This document shows, in pieces, positions 1 through 12,254 of a stretch of 64,000 nucleotides of DNA; positions within the stretch are counted from its first letter, which is position 1; each line of letters starts with the position of its first letter. The position numbers and the translations under genes were made by a program. The notes below the pieces were generated by a model. The model worked only from the letters and a program-made list of their open reading frames with translations, did not search any database and was not told the origin of the DNA. The DNA comes from Lingula anatina (taxonomy: Eukaryota > Brachiopoda > Lingulata > Lingulida > Lingulidae): assembly GCF_001039355.2 (NCBI RefSeq), contig NW_019773692.1, positions 483,425 to 547,424 on the forward strand. The letters are read 5' to 3'.

Positions 1-2069
1 TGAAATAATGTTATTTAGGCCTACCTACATGTAGAAATTTTTTACTAAAATTAACAAATAAATCAACAGCTAAAGAATTAATATAGCTTAACCCATCCAT
101 TTGACTTTCAATCACATTTCTGTGAACAGTTCTCTTTAACTGGATTTTTCAAATTAATTTCTTAAAATTAACTAGCCTGTTATAATTTTTAGATTGGAAT
201 AACAAGCTAAAACAAGAAAACAAGAAGTTTTTAATAACGTTAGTTTTTAGGATAAACAGGAAACTTGTTGTAGGAGTGTTGAAATGATACTGAAATCAAT
301 GGTTGATTGGGATATTTATCACTTTGAAATATAATAATTACCTCCGCCAAGGAGGTTATGTTTTCACCCCTGTTTGTCTGTCACAACACAACTCAAAAAG
401 TTAATTAGGCCTATGGACCGATTTTGATGAAATTTTCAGGAACTGTCAGAAGTGGGCCAAGGAACAGATGATTAGTTTTTGGTGGTGATCTGGATCAAAT
501 ATCAATCAATAATCAATAATAATCAAAAATTGCTGCCTTGGCAGAGGTCTGCGCTCTTGGATTGCTTTTCTAGTTTAGTAACTGATATGATAAAATGGAG
601 AGACGCCAGAGCCCTTCACGGGATTTGTTTCGTCTTGATCGCCAGAGCCCCCTATACTTCAATTGGTAAATACAGGTTTAGCGGGACTGGAGTAAAAGAA
701 GCTTTTTCTTCGAGCATCTACTTTATCAATATGGTGAGTGGTTTTAAGCTTCCAAGACGATTTAATGGTTGCCTAGTAAGTGTCTTTCAAGTTCTATGTG
801 TGTTGAATTCTTAAGCATACGTTTTAAAATTCGTAGCGCTCTGTGCTTTCTTCTCGCTACCAGGCGCTCCGCCGCCGAGGCAGTGCACTCATTTATGAAA
901 TGACATAAAAGAGATGCACCAAAGAGAGTTGAATCATTTGTGGATTGAGAATTTGAGAAAATGGGCTTTCCCCCCTTATGAGCCGGTTGTTTTGATATCA
1001 AGCAGTAGTCATAAAATGGTCATCAAAACAACTATTTGATTCAAATCAAATTATCTCTAGCTCTGCTAGTAAAGGCAATATACAATTGTTTTATGATCAG
1101 GAATTTTGGCACTTTCTTATTGGTCAGGCGCCAGGATTAGTCGATTCAGCCCACGATCTCTCAATGCCATAATGTCATCAATGTGGTCTAGTGTAGTGTC
1201 TCACCATTGGTTTTGGTCAGTCATCTCAGCTTCGTTTTATATCTTGCCATGAGGTGACCTCACCCAAAGTCAGTAATAATGTATTGTGCACTTTGACAGA
1301 GGTCAGAATGTTGTTTTGCTGTGATATCACCCAAGGTGCAGCTGAGGCTAACATCACTGTTTTTAAGGCATGCAAAACAATACATTGACATAGGTTTAAG
1401 TCTATAATTATTTAAATTTATAGTTCAATATCTGAACATCAGTGTTAAAAGTTTCAACTCCCCACATCGCCATCTGCCCACATTGTCATTTGATTGACTG
1501 TATATTTCCTTTAATCTGATTGTTCAAAAAGCCAACAACTATGTAATGAGTCAATATTATATTTGGGGATTATGTCCGTTATCAGTATTACGTTTTATTA
1601 GACCTCAAATTGATGGACGTAAGATCATAAGATATGCTAACTGCACATTAATGTATGTTTAAAAAAAATACGTAATTTGATAATATATTCATTTATGGTG
1701 TGTTGTCTGTAATTCTTTTTGGATATCAGTTGCATGCCAGCTGCTTTATTCAGGGTCTCAGATCCATAGTAATATCTTCAAAAGTCATCTTAGATATGCA
1801 TGCTTTGAGTGAGAGCAAATTAGATGTTATGTTAAATGTATTTCAGCCAATGTGATTGAGGCAGATTTGGATCTGGATGTATATTATGAAATAAGGGTTA
1901 TTAAGTTCATTTTCAAGAGCAACTTGGTCTACTTGAAAGCCTGGCTAATAGCATGTGGATCAGGTAAATTTATTTTATGCTTTGTTGCACGTAACAATTG
2001 ATAACTATCAGTGACACTGGTAGCCTAATTGACACAATTATAACTTGATACTATCTTGTAAAATTTCAG
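1..2069. other. Intergenic / 5' flank of FLASH-like gene
   Basis: No convincing coding region is visible. The stretch holds a small inverted-repeat element (341-556), AT-rich DNA and the probable promoter side of the FLASH-like gene. A possible non-coding first exon ends at about 733, where ATG is followed directly by a good donor (GTGAGT at 734), and a clear acceptor (TTTCAG) lies just before 2070. Joining these two would give only a short upstream ORF, so the exon assignment is tentative. Confidence 0.5.
341..556. repeat. Miniature element with CCTCCGCCAAGG inverted ends
   Basis: The left end reads CCTCCGCCAAGGAGG and the right end is its degenerate inverse (CCTTGGCAGAGGTCTGCGCTC). The body contains a diverged text (cacccctgtttgtctgtc) shared with a copy at 22328-22556; a bare end (CCTTGGCGGAGG) also occurs near 41309. 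The size and the inverted ends fit a non-autonomous DNA transposon. No transposase is present. Confidence 0.55.
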
Positions 2070-2147
2070 ACTTGTGTGGAAGATAAGAAATTTGTAGCCA
2101 GAGTAAGCTAGAGTCCCAAGGAGACTTTAAAGGGAGACTGTCCAAGA

Positions 2148-5100
2148 ATGGATGTATCAGAAGAAGAATTAAGCAACCTAGACCTTTATTCTGATCTGCT
2201 GTCTACTGATCATCAGCATGAAGAGATTGAGAAACAAGAGGTAGGTAGTGTATATGGTAAATAAACTAATATATTAAACATTAGTAGAAAAGAAGTTCCA
2301 TGGCCAAGATGTTTTTTATAGCCATGGTAATACACAAATCAGATATAACAGAAGTCTGAATTTGAAATGTTTCTGCGGTTGGAAAATGCCTTATTGTTAT
2401 TGATTGCTTTAGTGATTGTTGTGTGTTATTTTTCTTTTTATGTGTTATGCCTAAAATACTTCCTTGTTTTTGCTATGGATCAGTGCCTCTGGTACTGGCA
2501 TTCTCTTTCTACATGCATGTTACTCATCTTATCTGATAGGAGATTCAAGGTTATCAGAAACAGTGAACAACGATATTATAATGCACACAGTGATTAGTGT
2601 GTGAAAATTGACTCTTGATACAGGTAGGATTATAGGATTTCCTTATGTCATTGTCACCTGAATTTCTTAACCTACATATAGAAATTTTTCCATTCTCAGC
2701 TGAAGTCTAGACTTGAAGATGTTGTGAGAGAAAATGAAGAAATGAAGAAAGAATTGGCTAAATTTCATGTTCAAACAGAGACATTGGTCAAAGAAAATGC
2801 TGTGTTAAAGAAGAACATGTCAGCACTTTATCAGACAGCTAAACTGGAGATGAAAAGAAAAGAAGCTGATATCACCAGGATGAGAAAAACGTAAGCAGAC
2901 AATATCATTCCCTCCTTAATCTGTGCAGTGGGGTGGTACATTGCCTTTTAATACTAATTAAAATTTGGTTGAACTGGTATGGCATTTTCTTCAGCTTTTT
3001 CTCTAGTTTTATTTTTCTACCTGTTACAAACATGCCATTCGTTATAGTGGCATATTTTTTTTTAAGTGAGGAGTTGTCATTTAGGTTCTTGTTAACTTAC
3101 AAAATTAAAGGTGCATTGAATGTTTTAAATTCAGTCCAGGTGGGTAGATGTCGTGAGTAACTGGCCCGGTTTAAAATTTTGTCACTCTTTAACAAAATAT
3201 TTCTTGGCGTTTGGGCCTGTAAGATTCAGATATTACTGTCATTGTGATGGATCACTGGCATGGAGCCAGCTGTCATTGTGAGACCTGGCTTTGATATTTA
3301 TTTAGCACAGTTTACATGATTTAAACTTTTGTTACTTCTAGCATGGAAACCTATGCCAAACTAATCAGAAAACAGGGTTTATCATTACCCAACCCGGAGG
3401 TGAAGCCTGCTGTTGTGAAGGAAAACTTCAGTGGTACGTTCATTGGCAGCAGGGAAAGAAATGTGAACCAAACGATGCCTGTGAAGGTTTCAGATCCCAA
3501 GCCAAGGTCAGAATCAGAGAATGTTCAAACAAGGTTGATGGGTATTGCTGCAATGAGTTACGGTCAGGGGTTCCAAGGATCATCAGAGGTGGAAAAAAAT
3601 GACAGGTCAGGTCCAGAAAAGTATAAAAATTGTTCAGAGGATGAAGGCAAGGTTATTGTAAAGAGCATATTTTGCGACTCAGAACAAGTTGAAGTGACTA
3701 ACAGTAGCATTCATGGCAATGGACAGAAACATGACAAAAATGATTTTATAGACAACAGAACTAGTAAGGAGAGAAAGAAGACTAGTTTAAAAGCAGATAG
3801 TAAAGGAAAAGAGAAAAATGCCCTCCACAGTAAGAGATCTAGTAATGATAGACTTGATAGAACACCAGAGACCAGATATAGCAGAGAAAGAGGTCATGGC
3901 TCACAAGAAAACAGATCCAACAAAGATGACTATAGATGCAATCAAAAACACAATAAAGATAATGGCAATAAAAGTGTAGAAAGGAAGTCAAGTCATGATA
4001 GAGAGGACAAGAAACCTGTTAAAAGAGAAAGTAATGAAAGAGACAATTATATATCAGAGAAAAGACCAAACATGGAAAGAAAAGATGACACTGTGAAGAA
4101 AAATGCTAGAACAAGTGAAGACAAATGTAGACCAGAGAAGCTTTTAAGCAAGGAGGAGAGAAATAGTTTTGCAGTTAAGACTTCTGCTAGCAAGGAGAGA
4201 AGTAAGCTGGACCGCAGTACAGGTGGCAAAGACCGGTGTCATGATAGTAGAAGTCATCACAGTCATGAAAGAAAGCACCTTGACCTCTGTGATAGAAGAA
4301 AAGAGGAAGTAAAGAGCATAGATGGGGATCATAGTAAAGGGCATCAATGTGAGGCCAAGCAGCATGGCAAAGTGTTAAACCATGCTAACAAAAAGAGAAA
4401 ACTCACCACAGGTCATTCAGAAAGACCTTCTAAATTGTCCCGGAAAAATCAAAGGGGGCATTCTGAAAGTCACAAGCATTCAAGGACTAAGTCCACTATT
4501 CACAGCAGTGAAAAAGACAGGGATTCATTAGAACATGAACATCTGGTTGAACATAGATCTCAGGCTAAGAACACTGGATTTAAATATCTCAAACCAACAA
4601 AGCCCTTTGACATAGATAGGATGGAACTTTATATGAAACATGCCCAACACCATTTTGAAGTAAGGAGAAGAAAAAAGAAAGGTTCTGTTAAGACTTTGGA
4701 TCTACCCAGAACTGCTGTGAAAAAGACAGAACAGACCGGAAATTCCAGCCAGCTGCCATGTCCAGATCAAATAGCTAAAACTCATGATCTTGATGATCCA
4801 ATTTGTCAAAGAATTGAAAACAGTGTGCCCAAAGTTACAAATGGTGTTAGTAGTGATTTAACAAATAAACGAGCTGCAGCACATGTATTCTACCCCACCC
4901 ACAAAGAGGAGCAACCTTTTGACAGAAGCTTTAATGAAGATGCTGTAGGAAATAATTTTGGGGAAGGGAGTAAGATGAAAGAACATGAAGAAATGGCAAA
5001 TATTGGTGGGATTTATAAAGGGATAAAAATGGAGCCTGTGGTTACTTTGTCTGAGACGGATTCCAAAGAATCTAAAATATCCAAGAAAGAGAAAGATGTG

Positions 5101-6006
5101 TCGAATGAAGCATACCAGACCGGTGTATTTGACAGTGATGTTGTCGAAGAAATAACTGGAGTATCTAATCAAATTGAATCAGGTGTAGGCTCTGCATTAT
5201 CATGTGCTAGGACTGAAGTACCTGCAGCAGTAATGGAACATAATGGATTGATGGAGACCTCTGATGTGTTAGAGGTGCAGCAGTTAAAGCCATTTGAACT
5301 AGAAGGCGATATTAAAAATGCCGGGATCAAAGATATGTCGGAAACAAGAGAAATTCCCCAGTTGGTGCAAAAGAATAAAATGGACTTCCCTGTTGAAGTG
5401 ATGGATTTGTCTGAGAGGAATGAAAGTGGGCTTGTTGATATTGTAGAACTGGGATTGGGAGAAACTTCTCCTTTGATTGATGGAGAAATGGACGATTTAG
5501 TTCTTGATTTCAAGGATAGAAATGGTCTTGAGAATGAAAGTGCAGAAGAGGGAGAAATCACAAGTGAATCAGAGGATGAAACCAAGAGTAGGAAATGTAC
5601 AAATGAACCTGTGAAAAGTAGCAGAGACAGCAGACAAAATTGTCCTGAGCATAGAAAAAGGAATTCAAATAAAGAATTCTTTAAACGGCATCATGGTAAA
5701 ACTGATGAAAGGAATTTGAGTAAAAGTCAGATAGAAAAAAGAAAACGCTCTATTTCTCATAGTGAAAATGGTTTCAAGAAGGATGCAAGTCACCACAATT
5801 CAAGGTATAAAATAAAGGACACCAAAAATGAGGGCCAAGAAAAGAAAAAAAGAGATGGAAGTAGAACAGATAAAAATTTACATAAAGAATATTCAGAGAG
5901 TAATCAGCCAAGAAAGCATAGGAAGGAAAATGAATGTGAAGCTAAAGAAAATTGTCCCAGAAAATCCTATTCAAAAGATGATAGAAGCAGGTCAAAAAGG
6001 CCTTAA
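2148..6006 (+). CDS. CASP8AP2: FLASH / CASP8AP2-like histone pre-mRNA processing protein
   Basis: Three coding exons (2148-2240, 2700-2890, 3342-6006) join in frame to give about 982 residues; a non-coding exon portion precedes the ATG from 2070. FLASH binds LSM11 of the U7 snRNP and recruits the histone pre-mRNA cleavage complex in histone locus bodies. Residues 11-17 read LDLYSDL, matching the LDLY motif of FLASH. Residues 32-95 form a coiled coil whose core NMSALYQTA (70-78), followed by a K/E-rich helix, matches the conserved FLASH N-terminus. The last exon is 2.7 kb and encodes a low-complexity K/R/S/D/E-rich region, a conserved-looking patch around KPFDIDRMELYMKH (about 516) and an acidic EEGEITSESEDE (about 830). 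No C-terminal SANT-like domain is visible, unlike vertebrate FLASH; the protein stops in a basic tail. The identification rests on the N-terminus; the rest is too low in complexity to be diagnostic. Confidence 0.85.
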
Positions 6007-6312
6007 TTAATTCTATAACATTTTTCAAATGTTATCAGTGACGGTCTTAAATAATTGAAAGGGTTTTAGAGCATTTTACAATTTCCTTTTTTGCTATTTA
6101 TGTAATTCCTATTTTTGTGAAATGAAAGTTGATGTTTATTGCTGTCAATATCAATCTTAAGGGATTTGCCATTATTTATTTATTTTATTATATATATGTA
6201 GATTGTGTAGGTAAGTCTGCATAATCAAATAACTCAGAAACTCTTATGTTCTTGTAAATATTGATTTGCTGGATGGCAACAGACTGTACTAAAAATACTG
6301 AATATTTCTTGA

Positions 6313-6318
6313 AATAAA
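6313..6318 (+). terminator. Poly(A) signal of FLASH-like gene
   Basis: AATAAA lies 307 bases after the stop codon of the FLASH-like gene, followed by a U-rich stretch. It is the first canonical hexamer downstream. Confidence 0.6.
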
Positions 6319-7795
6319 AGCTTTTCTACAATTTTTATACAAAATTTTCTACAATTTTGCATTATTTTCAGACCGTACTTAACTTGCCTGCAAACACTGG
6401 GCAATGCAATTGATAAAACCTACAACAAAGAATATTAAAACTGTGCCATGTTATGGCTGCCTTAATAATTTGCCTTTAACCAAGATTACAGGGCTTCCTC
6501 CACCTGTACAATTATGTTTATGAAGTTGCATCTTATTTGGTAAAAGTAATTTGTCAAAAGACCCCAGACAATGCCTGTGGTACCAGAAAATGCTACTTGT
6601 TTTTGAAAATTGTGCATGTAGCCCTGATAATTATTATTATTTTTAACTTATGTTGATTCCTCATAAATTGTATGCAATATAATTTTTTGGTCAAAAAGTA
6701 GGATTGATAAGAAATAAAAGGAAGAATAAGAAAAGTGTTTAGCTTGGAAAAGTTAACTTACTGTCAGTTCAATACAGTAGGACAGATGTACCATAAATTA
6801 TCTTGCCATGAGTAAATATGTGTATATATGCAGGTTTTTTTTTTCATTCCAACTTCAAATATTTTAGGAAAGATCAAATGCATGAATAAATCCTTTTTTT
6901 TTACATTTATTACAGCAATATTGCAAAAGTGGCTTTTAAAACAAATGTTAACACATTCAAAAACTTATATGCACTTATATTTACTAAATTGCTGATGTTG
7001 ATGACAACTACAAGTTTGCACCACTGGTATTCCAGTGGGTACAAACAACCTCGTTGTCAGAAAAGCAATAGAGCCAACAAAGTGATTGGTTCTTATAAAT
7101 AGACTTAAAGCAGTGTGTAGTAAATCTGTATCACAAACCTTCGAAAAATTCAAAACCAGAAATGAAATGGTAATCCTCTAAAGCTTAATCAACATCACTA
7201 CAGTTACACAACTCCTATAATATGTGGTAGGAAATACATCAACATAATTTTAAAATGGTACAAAAAGAGAATGATGCCACCTCCAGCCCAAGATATATCA
7301 TGCAGGATTTATTTTTTTTTGTTGAGTCAAATGTCCCATTTGGAAATGAGCTTCCCCCAGCACTTCCTCTTTCTTCAACAATAGTAATGTTTGTTTTTAA
7401 CACTTTAATATGTTCAATTTTGCAAAATGTGAACTACTAGCTATGCTAACTCCACATATTACACTTTGAACAAAGGGCAGATGAACAATGATGTATAAGA
7501 ACTACTATTAGAATAAATATTGGTTATCATTAAAGAACTTTGTAGGTCTAAGTTTAAAAAAAATCATAACCCATGTTTCTGATGGTCTAAGTTTGCTTAA
7601 CATAACAAATAATATCATCTTGCTTTCAAAAATCCCACTATATATTCCAGGTTTCTTGTCCAAGATTATATTGTCCACAATGCTCTAGAAAATCACACCA
7701 AAATAAAGACGAACTACTTCCAACGGTTGTTGTTTTCACAGTAATGCCTGAATCAAATGTTTGCAACGTAAATTAGTCCACCAAATTTGTTCTCT
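6319..7795. other. Tail-to-tail 3' region between FLASH-like gene and Elongin B
   Basis: No coding region was found. The segment is AT-rich and probably holds the long 3' UTR of Elongin B (transcribed leftwards); TTTATT at about 6904 and 7305 would be AATAAA on the minus strand. Short ORFs here have no recognisable content. Confidence 0.4.
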
Positions 7796-9917
7796 TTATG
7801 AAGCAGCCGATTCTGCTGAGTGTGATGCTGCTGGTTCTTGTGGTTTCATGACATCAGGAAGTTCTGGCGGTGTTGAGAGTGGTGTGATCTCTACCGTATC
7901 CCCGTCTAAAGAGAAAATGTCAAACGATGCAATTTAGATATTTCTCAATTTAACCATCAGGTGGAGAAAGAGATCTACAACTTTTATTCTTAATTAATTT
8001 ATCTCTTTACATAGCTCATTTAAAAACTAACAAAATAAAGCCATGGTTCATATCAGGCATAAAACACTATTTTTACAACCAAGAGAAACATCTACAGCAT
8101 CTGATATAAACAATGAATAAATATTTTTTACACAAAAATCACATTTAAACTTATGACCACTTTACTTACTTAACACACACACACACACACACACACACAC
8201 TGACCTTCCTCTTTGAATGCTAACCCTATCGTGGCAGGAGCTTGCGCCCTGGCTGTTGAACTGGTGAACCCACAGTCTCCCAGTGCCTTATTGTCATCCA
8301 AAGGCTAAAAAATAAAAATGAATACAAGATGGTATACTTAAAATCAAATCCAACTTAAGAAGGGTATGAAATCAAATTTCCAAATTTCACCAGGCATTAC
8401 ATTTTTAGCATTATCATATTAATCTTAGAAATAGAATGATTGTGTCTAAATATAAACAAATTAAAGCATCAGGTTCAGATGCATTTTGTCCTATGAAATG
8501 CAACAAATGCCAGCTCTCTAGCCTTCTAAGTGATCAAACTAACAAGATTTGGTTCAGATGTATAATTGTGGTGAAACCTGTGAAAATGTACCCATTAATC
8601 CCATGAGGCCAAACGAGACCTATCATCATTTGATGGATGGTGAAATTTTGTAAATACGTAGTTATGTATGTTTAAGGTTGTGGTGATAAGTATTGAGACA
8701 CTGTGTTTAAGTGACCAAATTTAAGGTAACTTCAGCTGCGTAGCAGTGATAAAATAAGAGAATACAAATTTTGAACTGATAAATCACACTCCCTAGTTAA
8801 CCCGAGGTTAACAATCTTAAGAACAACTGTAGCTGAAAATCAGAAATTCTCATTTATACCTGAAAGGGATACATAATTCTAATTATGCATTAAATTTATA
8901 TAAATGAATTATATAATAAAGTTTCTATTTCCCTAATGAAACCAGCTACAGAAGAAGTAGATTAATGATACCACCCGAGCAGAGAACGGACCCTGATAAA
9001 CCCAACTGGCAGCTCAGTCCAAAAAGTGAAACATGCTTAAGAGCCACGCACGATAGAGGTTGGGTTACTCAGTCCCATCATTACCGAGTTTTACCCTATC
9101 CTCTAGAGGAGATAGGGCAGACATAACAAAAAAAAAAAAAAAAAAACTTTTTAGAAAAAAAAAAAAAAAAAAAAAAACAGAGACTACTTTTGAATGTAAA
9201 AACGGATTCATTAACCATTGGTAAGTATGGGAGAAGTTCATTTTTTGGCCAAAACGAAGAGTTATTATCCCTTTAATCATTCCTGGAAAGTGTACAGTGA
9301 CACCAACAATGACAACAGATGGAGGCGGTGGCTGTATGTCCAGACAGATTGTGTCTGTCCATAAATTATATTCTCTAATTATCATGTATATTTGCTTTAG
9401 GAAAAACCAGCACTTTTTTCAACTGTCTTTCAACAAAAATCCTTTAAATGGTGGAAAACCACCATTTTCTTTATAGATAAAAATTTTAATGAATATTGTT
9501 TAATAGGTAATGTAAAACAGCTGGGACAATTCACTCTTTGCAAATACCTCATCGTCTTTAAATAATTTCTGATCCTCTGGTGGCGTTTTAAGAATTCCTT
9601 CTACAACTTTTTTTAGTTCTCCCACTGTTGTGCTCTCCTTTGCATCTATAAAGATGGTAGTCTTCTTACGCCGTATCATTAAGAAGACATCCTTAAAAGA
9701 AAGATAATATACATGAATTTATTATAAACACTTTTTATTCCTAGTAGTAGTAGTTGAAAAATTCTGACATTTTCTTCTCTCTTTACTTCTTTATCAACAG
9801 AGAGAAGAATTTTTCTACACCAAGGAATAATAAAGTGCCTAGAGCTTAATTGACAGAATTTAAAAAGGGAGTTATGTTAGTTGCTGTGGCCACTCAAAGC
9901 TTGGACAAATAAAAAAT

Positions 9918-9996
<79 letters not shown>

Positions 9997-11868
9997 AGCC
10001 ACAAATTAAATATAACCAATTGATACCTATAAACTACTATTCATACAGCCTATTAATTCGTGAGTATATACGTTCTTGACAATCTCTGTCACATACAGAA
10101 AGTACCAAACAGGTAAGTGGATTAACAGTTCATGGTTTGTAGCACAGTGCCCTTGGCTTCTTGTGGGCCATTCAGAAAAGAAGATCTGAGTATCAATCAG
10201 TATCAACTGGTCCAAGGCTCCCCAAGCATCATCCCTGCAGGGGCAAAGTAATTAAATCTCGGCTCCATTCGACCAGATGCGTGGGGAGGCGTGTGCGAGG
10301 CGAAGAGACCATTACAGGATGAAATGGTCCTTCTTTCATATAGGGTCCACCATAGTTGAGCCTTGGACCATTTGATGCTCAGATCTTCTATTCTAAATGG
10401 CCCCTCAGACTGTGTTCCCATACCTAGATCAATCTAACAGGATTGATCCACCTCCAAGGTGGTTTTGTGCTAAATGGCTTTCAGCTTCAGCGGTTTAGAT
10501 GTCTGGCACGCCTAGTGAAGCTGGTTAACAATAATTAATTACCCCCTAGCAGCTTCAGTAGGTGTGACAGCTATCTAAGCTGCTTAAGTTGATTGCAATT
10601 TAGCCAGATTCCCCGTGGAGATAGATTGATCCACAGTTAGTATGATAGGGTCTGGGAATGGTCCCTAATATTATAGAAAAAGCAACACAGATGCTGCAAA
10701 GAAATATATTTTTGATGATTTTAAAATTATGTATCTGAAAATTTGTTAGTTTTTCCTCATTGAAAAGACTGAGTCATTACTGTAACTTGTATTTCTGAGT
10801 GGTTGCTATAAACTTTCATCTGTCACTAGTGTATTATATACCCTGACTTTCAATCATTTCACTGATGTTTTAAAAAATGATAAGAGTTATGAAAATGATG
10901 TTAAATTAAACAGTGATGGGCTTTCACCATTATTCTGATATCTGTTAAGGACTAGAGGAAAAATAAAAATCAGTACAGATTTCTGACCCTAATTATTTGT
11001 AGATTACTGACTGCACTAATTTAAAGAGTTTAGATAGCAGAGAATAAGGGAGCATCAGTAATAATAGTTTTCCTCCAAAGAGATTATTCAAGTCATATTT
11101 AGCTTTTCTGTGTTTACAGAGCATGTTGAGACAGACACAGACATCAAGTGAAAACTATGTATGATTGATGCAAAGGGAAGTCAAAATTGGGGAGGGATAA
11201 TTTTGACAATTTTGTGGAAATGTGTGAATGCATCATCTCAAAACTTATCTAAAAACAGCAATTATATCGATATGGATTTATGCAGTGAATGATTGTGAGC
11301 GTGAACAAAATGTGTAAGTTGATAAATTGAGAAACTCAAGTTCTGGATAGACATCTTAGGAAAGATTGCTTTTCCTTTTCTTTAGAGTAAAATTGTTTAT
11401 GGCAGGAAAACGCCAGACAGAAGAGTTAAGCTTATGCCAATCTACAGTTTAGAATACCGTAACTCAAATAAAAAGTGCTGGTAGTGGTGTGGTTTACTAT
11501 GTACATCGTCAGGTACCTTTGATCTAGCAGGTTAGGTGATCAAAATCGCCAATGTTATACATCATGTCATATCAACACCTACTTTATGATTCCTAAACTC
11601 GGGGTATTGGTGAGAATAAACCTAAGGACGTATAGGTGGTATGAGGATAGAGAAAAAATTAGGAAGGGACAATCAGAAGGTGACTGACAGACCATAGCAA
11701 CACTGTGAAACGAGACGCCGGTAAATGGGAGTTGTGTTTCAATTAGCATATCCTAAGGTTCTCGGTGTGCTATGATTATCAGTGATACTATTACCAAGAT
11801 TTCAAGACAGTAAAAAAGCTACAGGCTATTCAAAGAATGAAAGTTTACGACACAAAGATACTCACCAT
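7796..11868 (-). CDS. ELOB: Elongin B
   Basis: Four coding segments on the minus strand (11866-11868, 9548-9691, 8205-8304, 7796-7905) join to 357 nt, encoding 118 residues, the same length as human Elongin B. Elongin B is a ubiquitin-fold protein that pairs with Elongin C as adaptor in Cullin-2/5 ubiquitin ligases (VHL and SOCS box) and in the Elongin transcription complex. The N-terminus [15 protein letters not shown] and the C-terminal [11 protein letters not shown] are family hallmarks. The first coding exon contributes only the ATG: the donor GTGAGT follows it directly, and the next exon opens with GATGTC. Intron 1 (9692-11865) is 2.2 kb and contains a TA microsatellite and a miniature element. 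The gene is head-to-head with the reductase gene at 12255. Confidence 0.96.
8172..8200. repeat. (CA)n microsatellite
   Basis: An uninterrupted CA dinucleotide run lies immediately beside the splice donor of the third Elongin B coding exon (minus-strand donor at 8204). Confidence 0.9.
9128..9177. repeat. Two poly(A) runs
   Basis: Two long A tracts are separated by CTTTTTAG. They directly precede (on this strand) a diverged partial copy of the TTAA-ended element that runs to 9276. Confidence 0.8.
9178..9276 (-). repeat. Partial copy of the TTAA-ended element
   Basis: Read on the minus strand, this segment begins TTAAAGGGATAATAACTC and continues with text closely matching the left half of the element at 54175-54495, including GGCCAAAAAATGAA and CCAATGGTTAATGAATCC. 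The other end was not found. Confidence 0.7.
9909..9993. repeat. Poly(A) plus (TA)n microsatellite
   Basis: An A-rich run of about 35 bases passes directly into about 24 TA units within Elongin B intron 1. Confidence 0.9.
10415..10658. mobile_element. Miniature inverted-repeat element, family A, copy 1
   Basis: The element starts TTCCCATA and ends CTGGGAA, with inner motifs AGATCAATCTA near the left end and an imperfect inverse near the right end. Its centre carries AATTACCCCCTAGCAGCTT, shared with the other four copies. At 244 bp it is the longest and most diverged copy. It lies in Elongin B intron 1 and encodes nothing. Confidence 0.75.
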
Positions 11869-12254
11869 CCTGATTCAAGTTCCCACACAACAGGGTAGTG
11901 ACAGTAAAAGTTGATTGGTTGATTTGCGCACCACTATCATACTCTTCCGGCAAGAGACACGTTTCCGGAACATACTTGTATTAAATATTTAACAAATAGT
12001 AAAATTAAGATAAGTTATCATGTATTGAGCCAATATTTGAAATTAAGTAAAAGAGATAATATTTATTATCCTATTTTATTTGAAATAGAATAAGATTTAA
12101 AGTAATCAATCTTCCTCCCAAGAAACTCCATTCTGCTTTTTCGATAGAAGGAAGCAATACGTGACCTGACGTGACCTTGCCTCCTTAGCCTGAGATGTAG
12201 AGCGCAGGGGTTTGAACTCAAAGAATAATTGCAAGTCATCCTGTCGTCTGCAAC
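11869..12254. promoter_or_regulatory. Likely bidirectional promoter (Elongin B / GHQ reductase)
   Basis: Only 386 bases separate the start codon of Elongin B on the minus strand from that of the reductase on the plus strand. Both transcription starts and both 5' UTRs must therefore lie in this interval, unless further non-coding exons exist. CCAAT-like sequence is visible (ATTGG at about 11914 and 11918). No TATA box is convincing. Confidence 0.55.

Noticed and set aside
479-814. 111-residue ORF near the left edge
   Set aside because: It begins inside a miniature element and has no recognisable domain; part of it may be a non-coding first exon of the FLASH-like gene.
5169-5585. 138-residue minus-strand ORF
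   Set aside because: It is antisense to the low-complexity FLASH exon, Ser-rich only because it mirrors Glu/Asp codons.
8172-8200. Possible CRISPR-like or tandem arrays (here and at other simple repeats)
   Set aside because: They are simple dinucleotide microsatellites without spaced repeats, in a eukaryotic genome.
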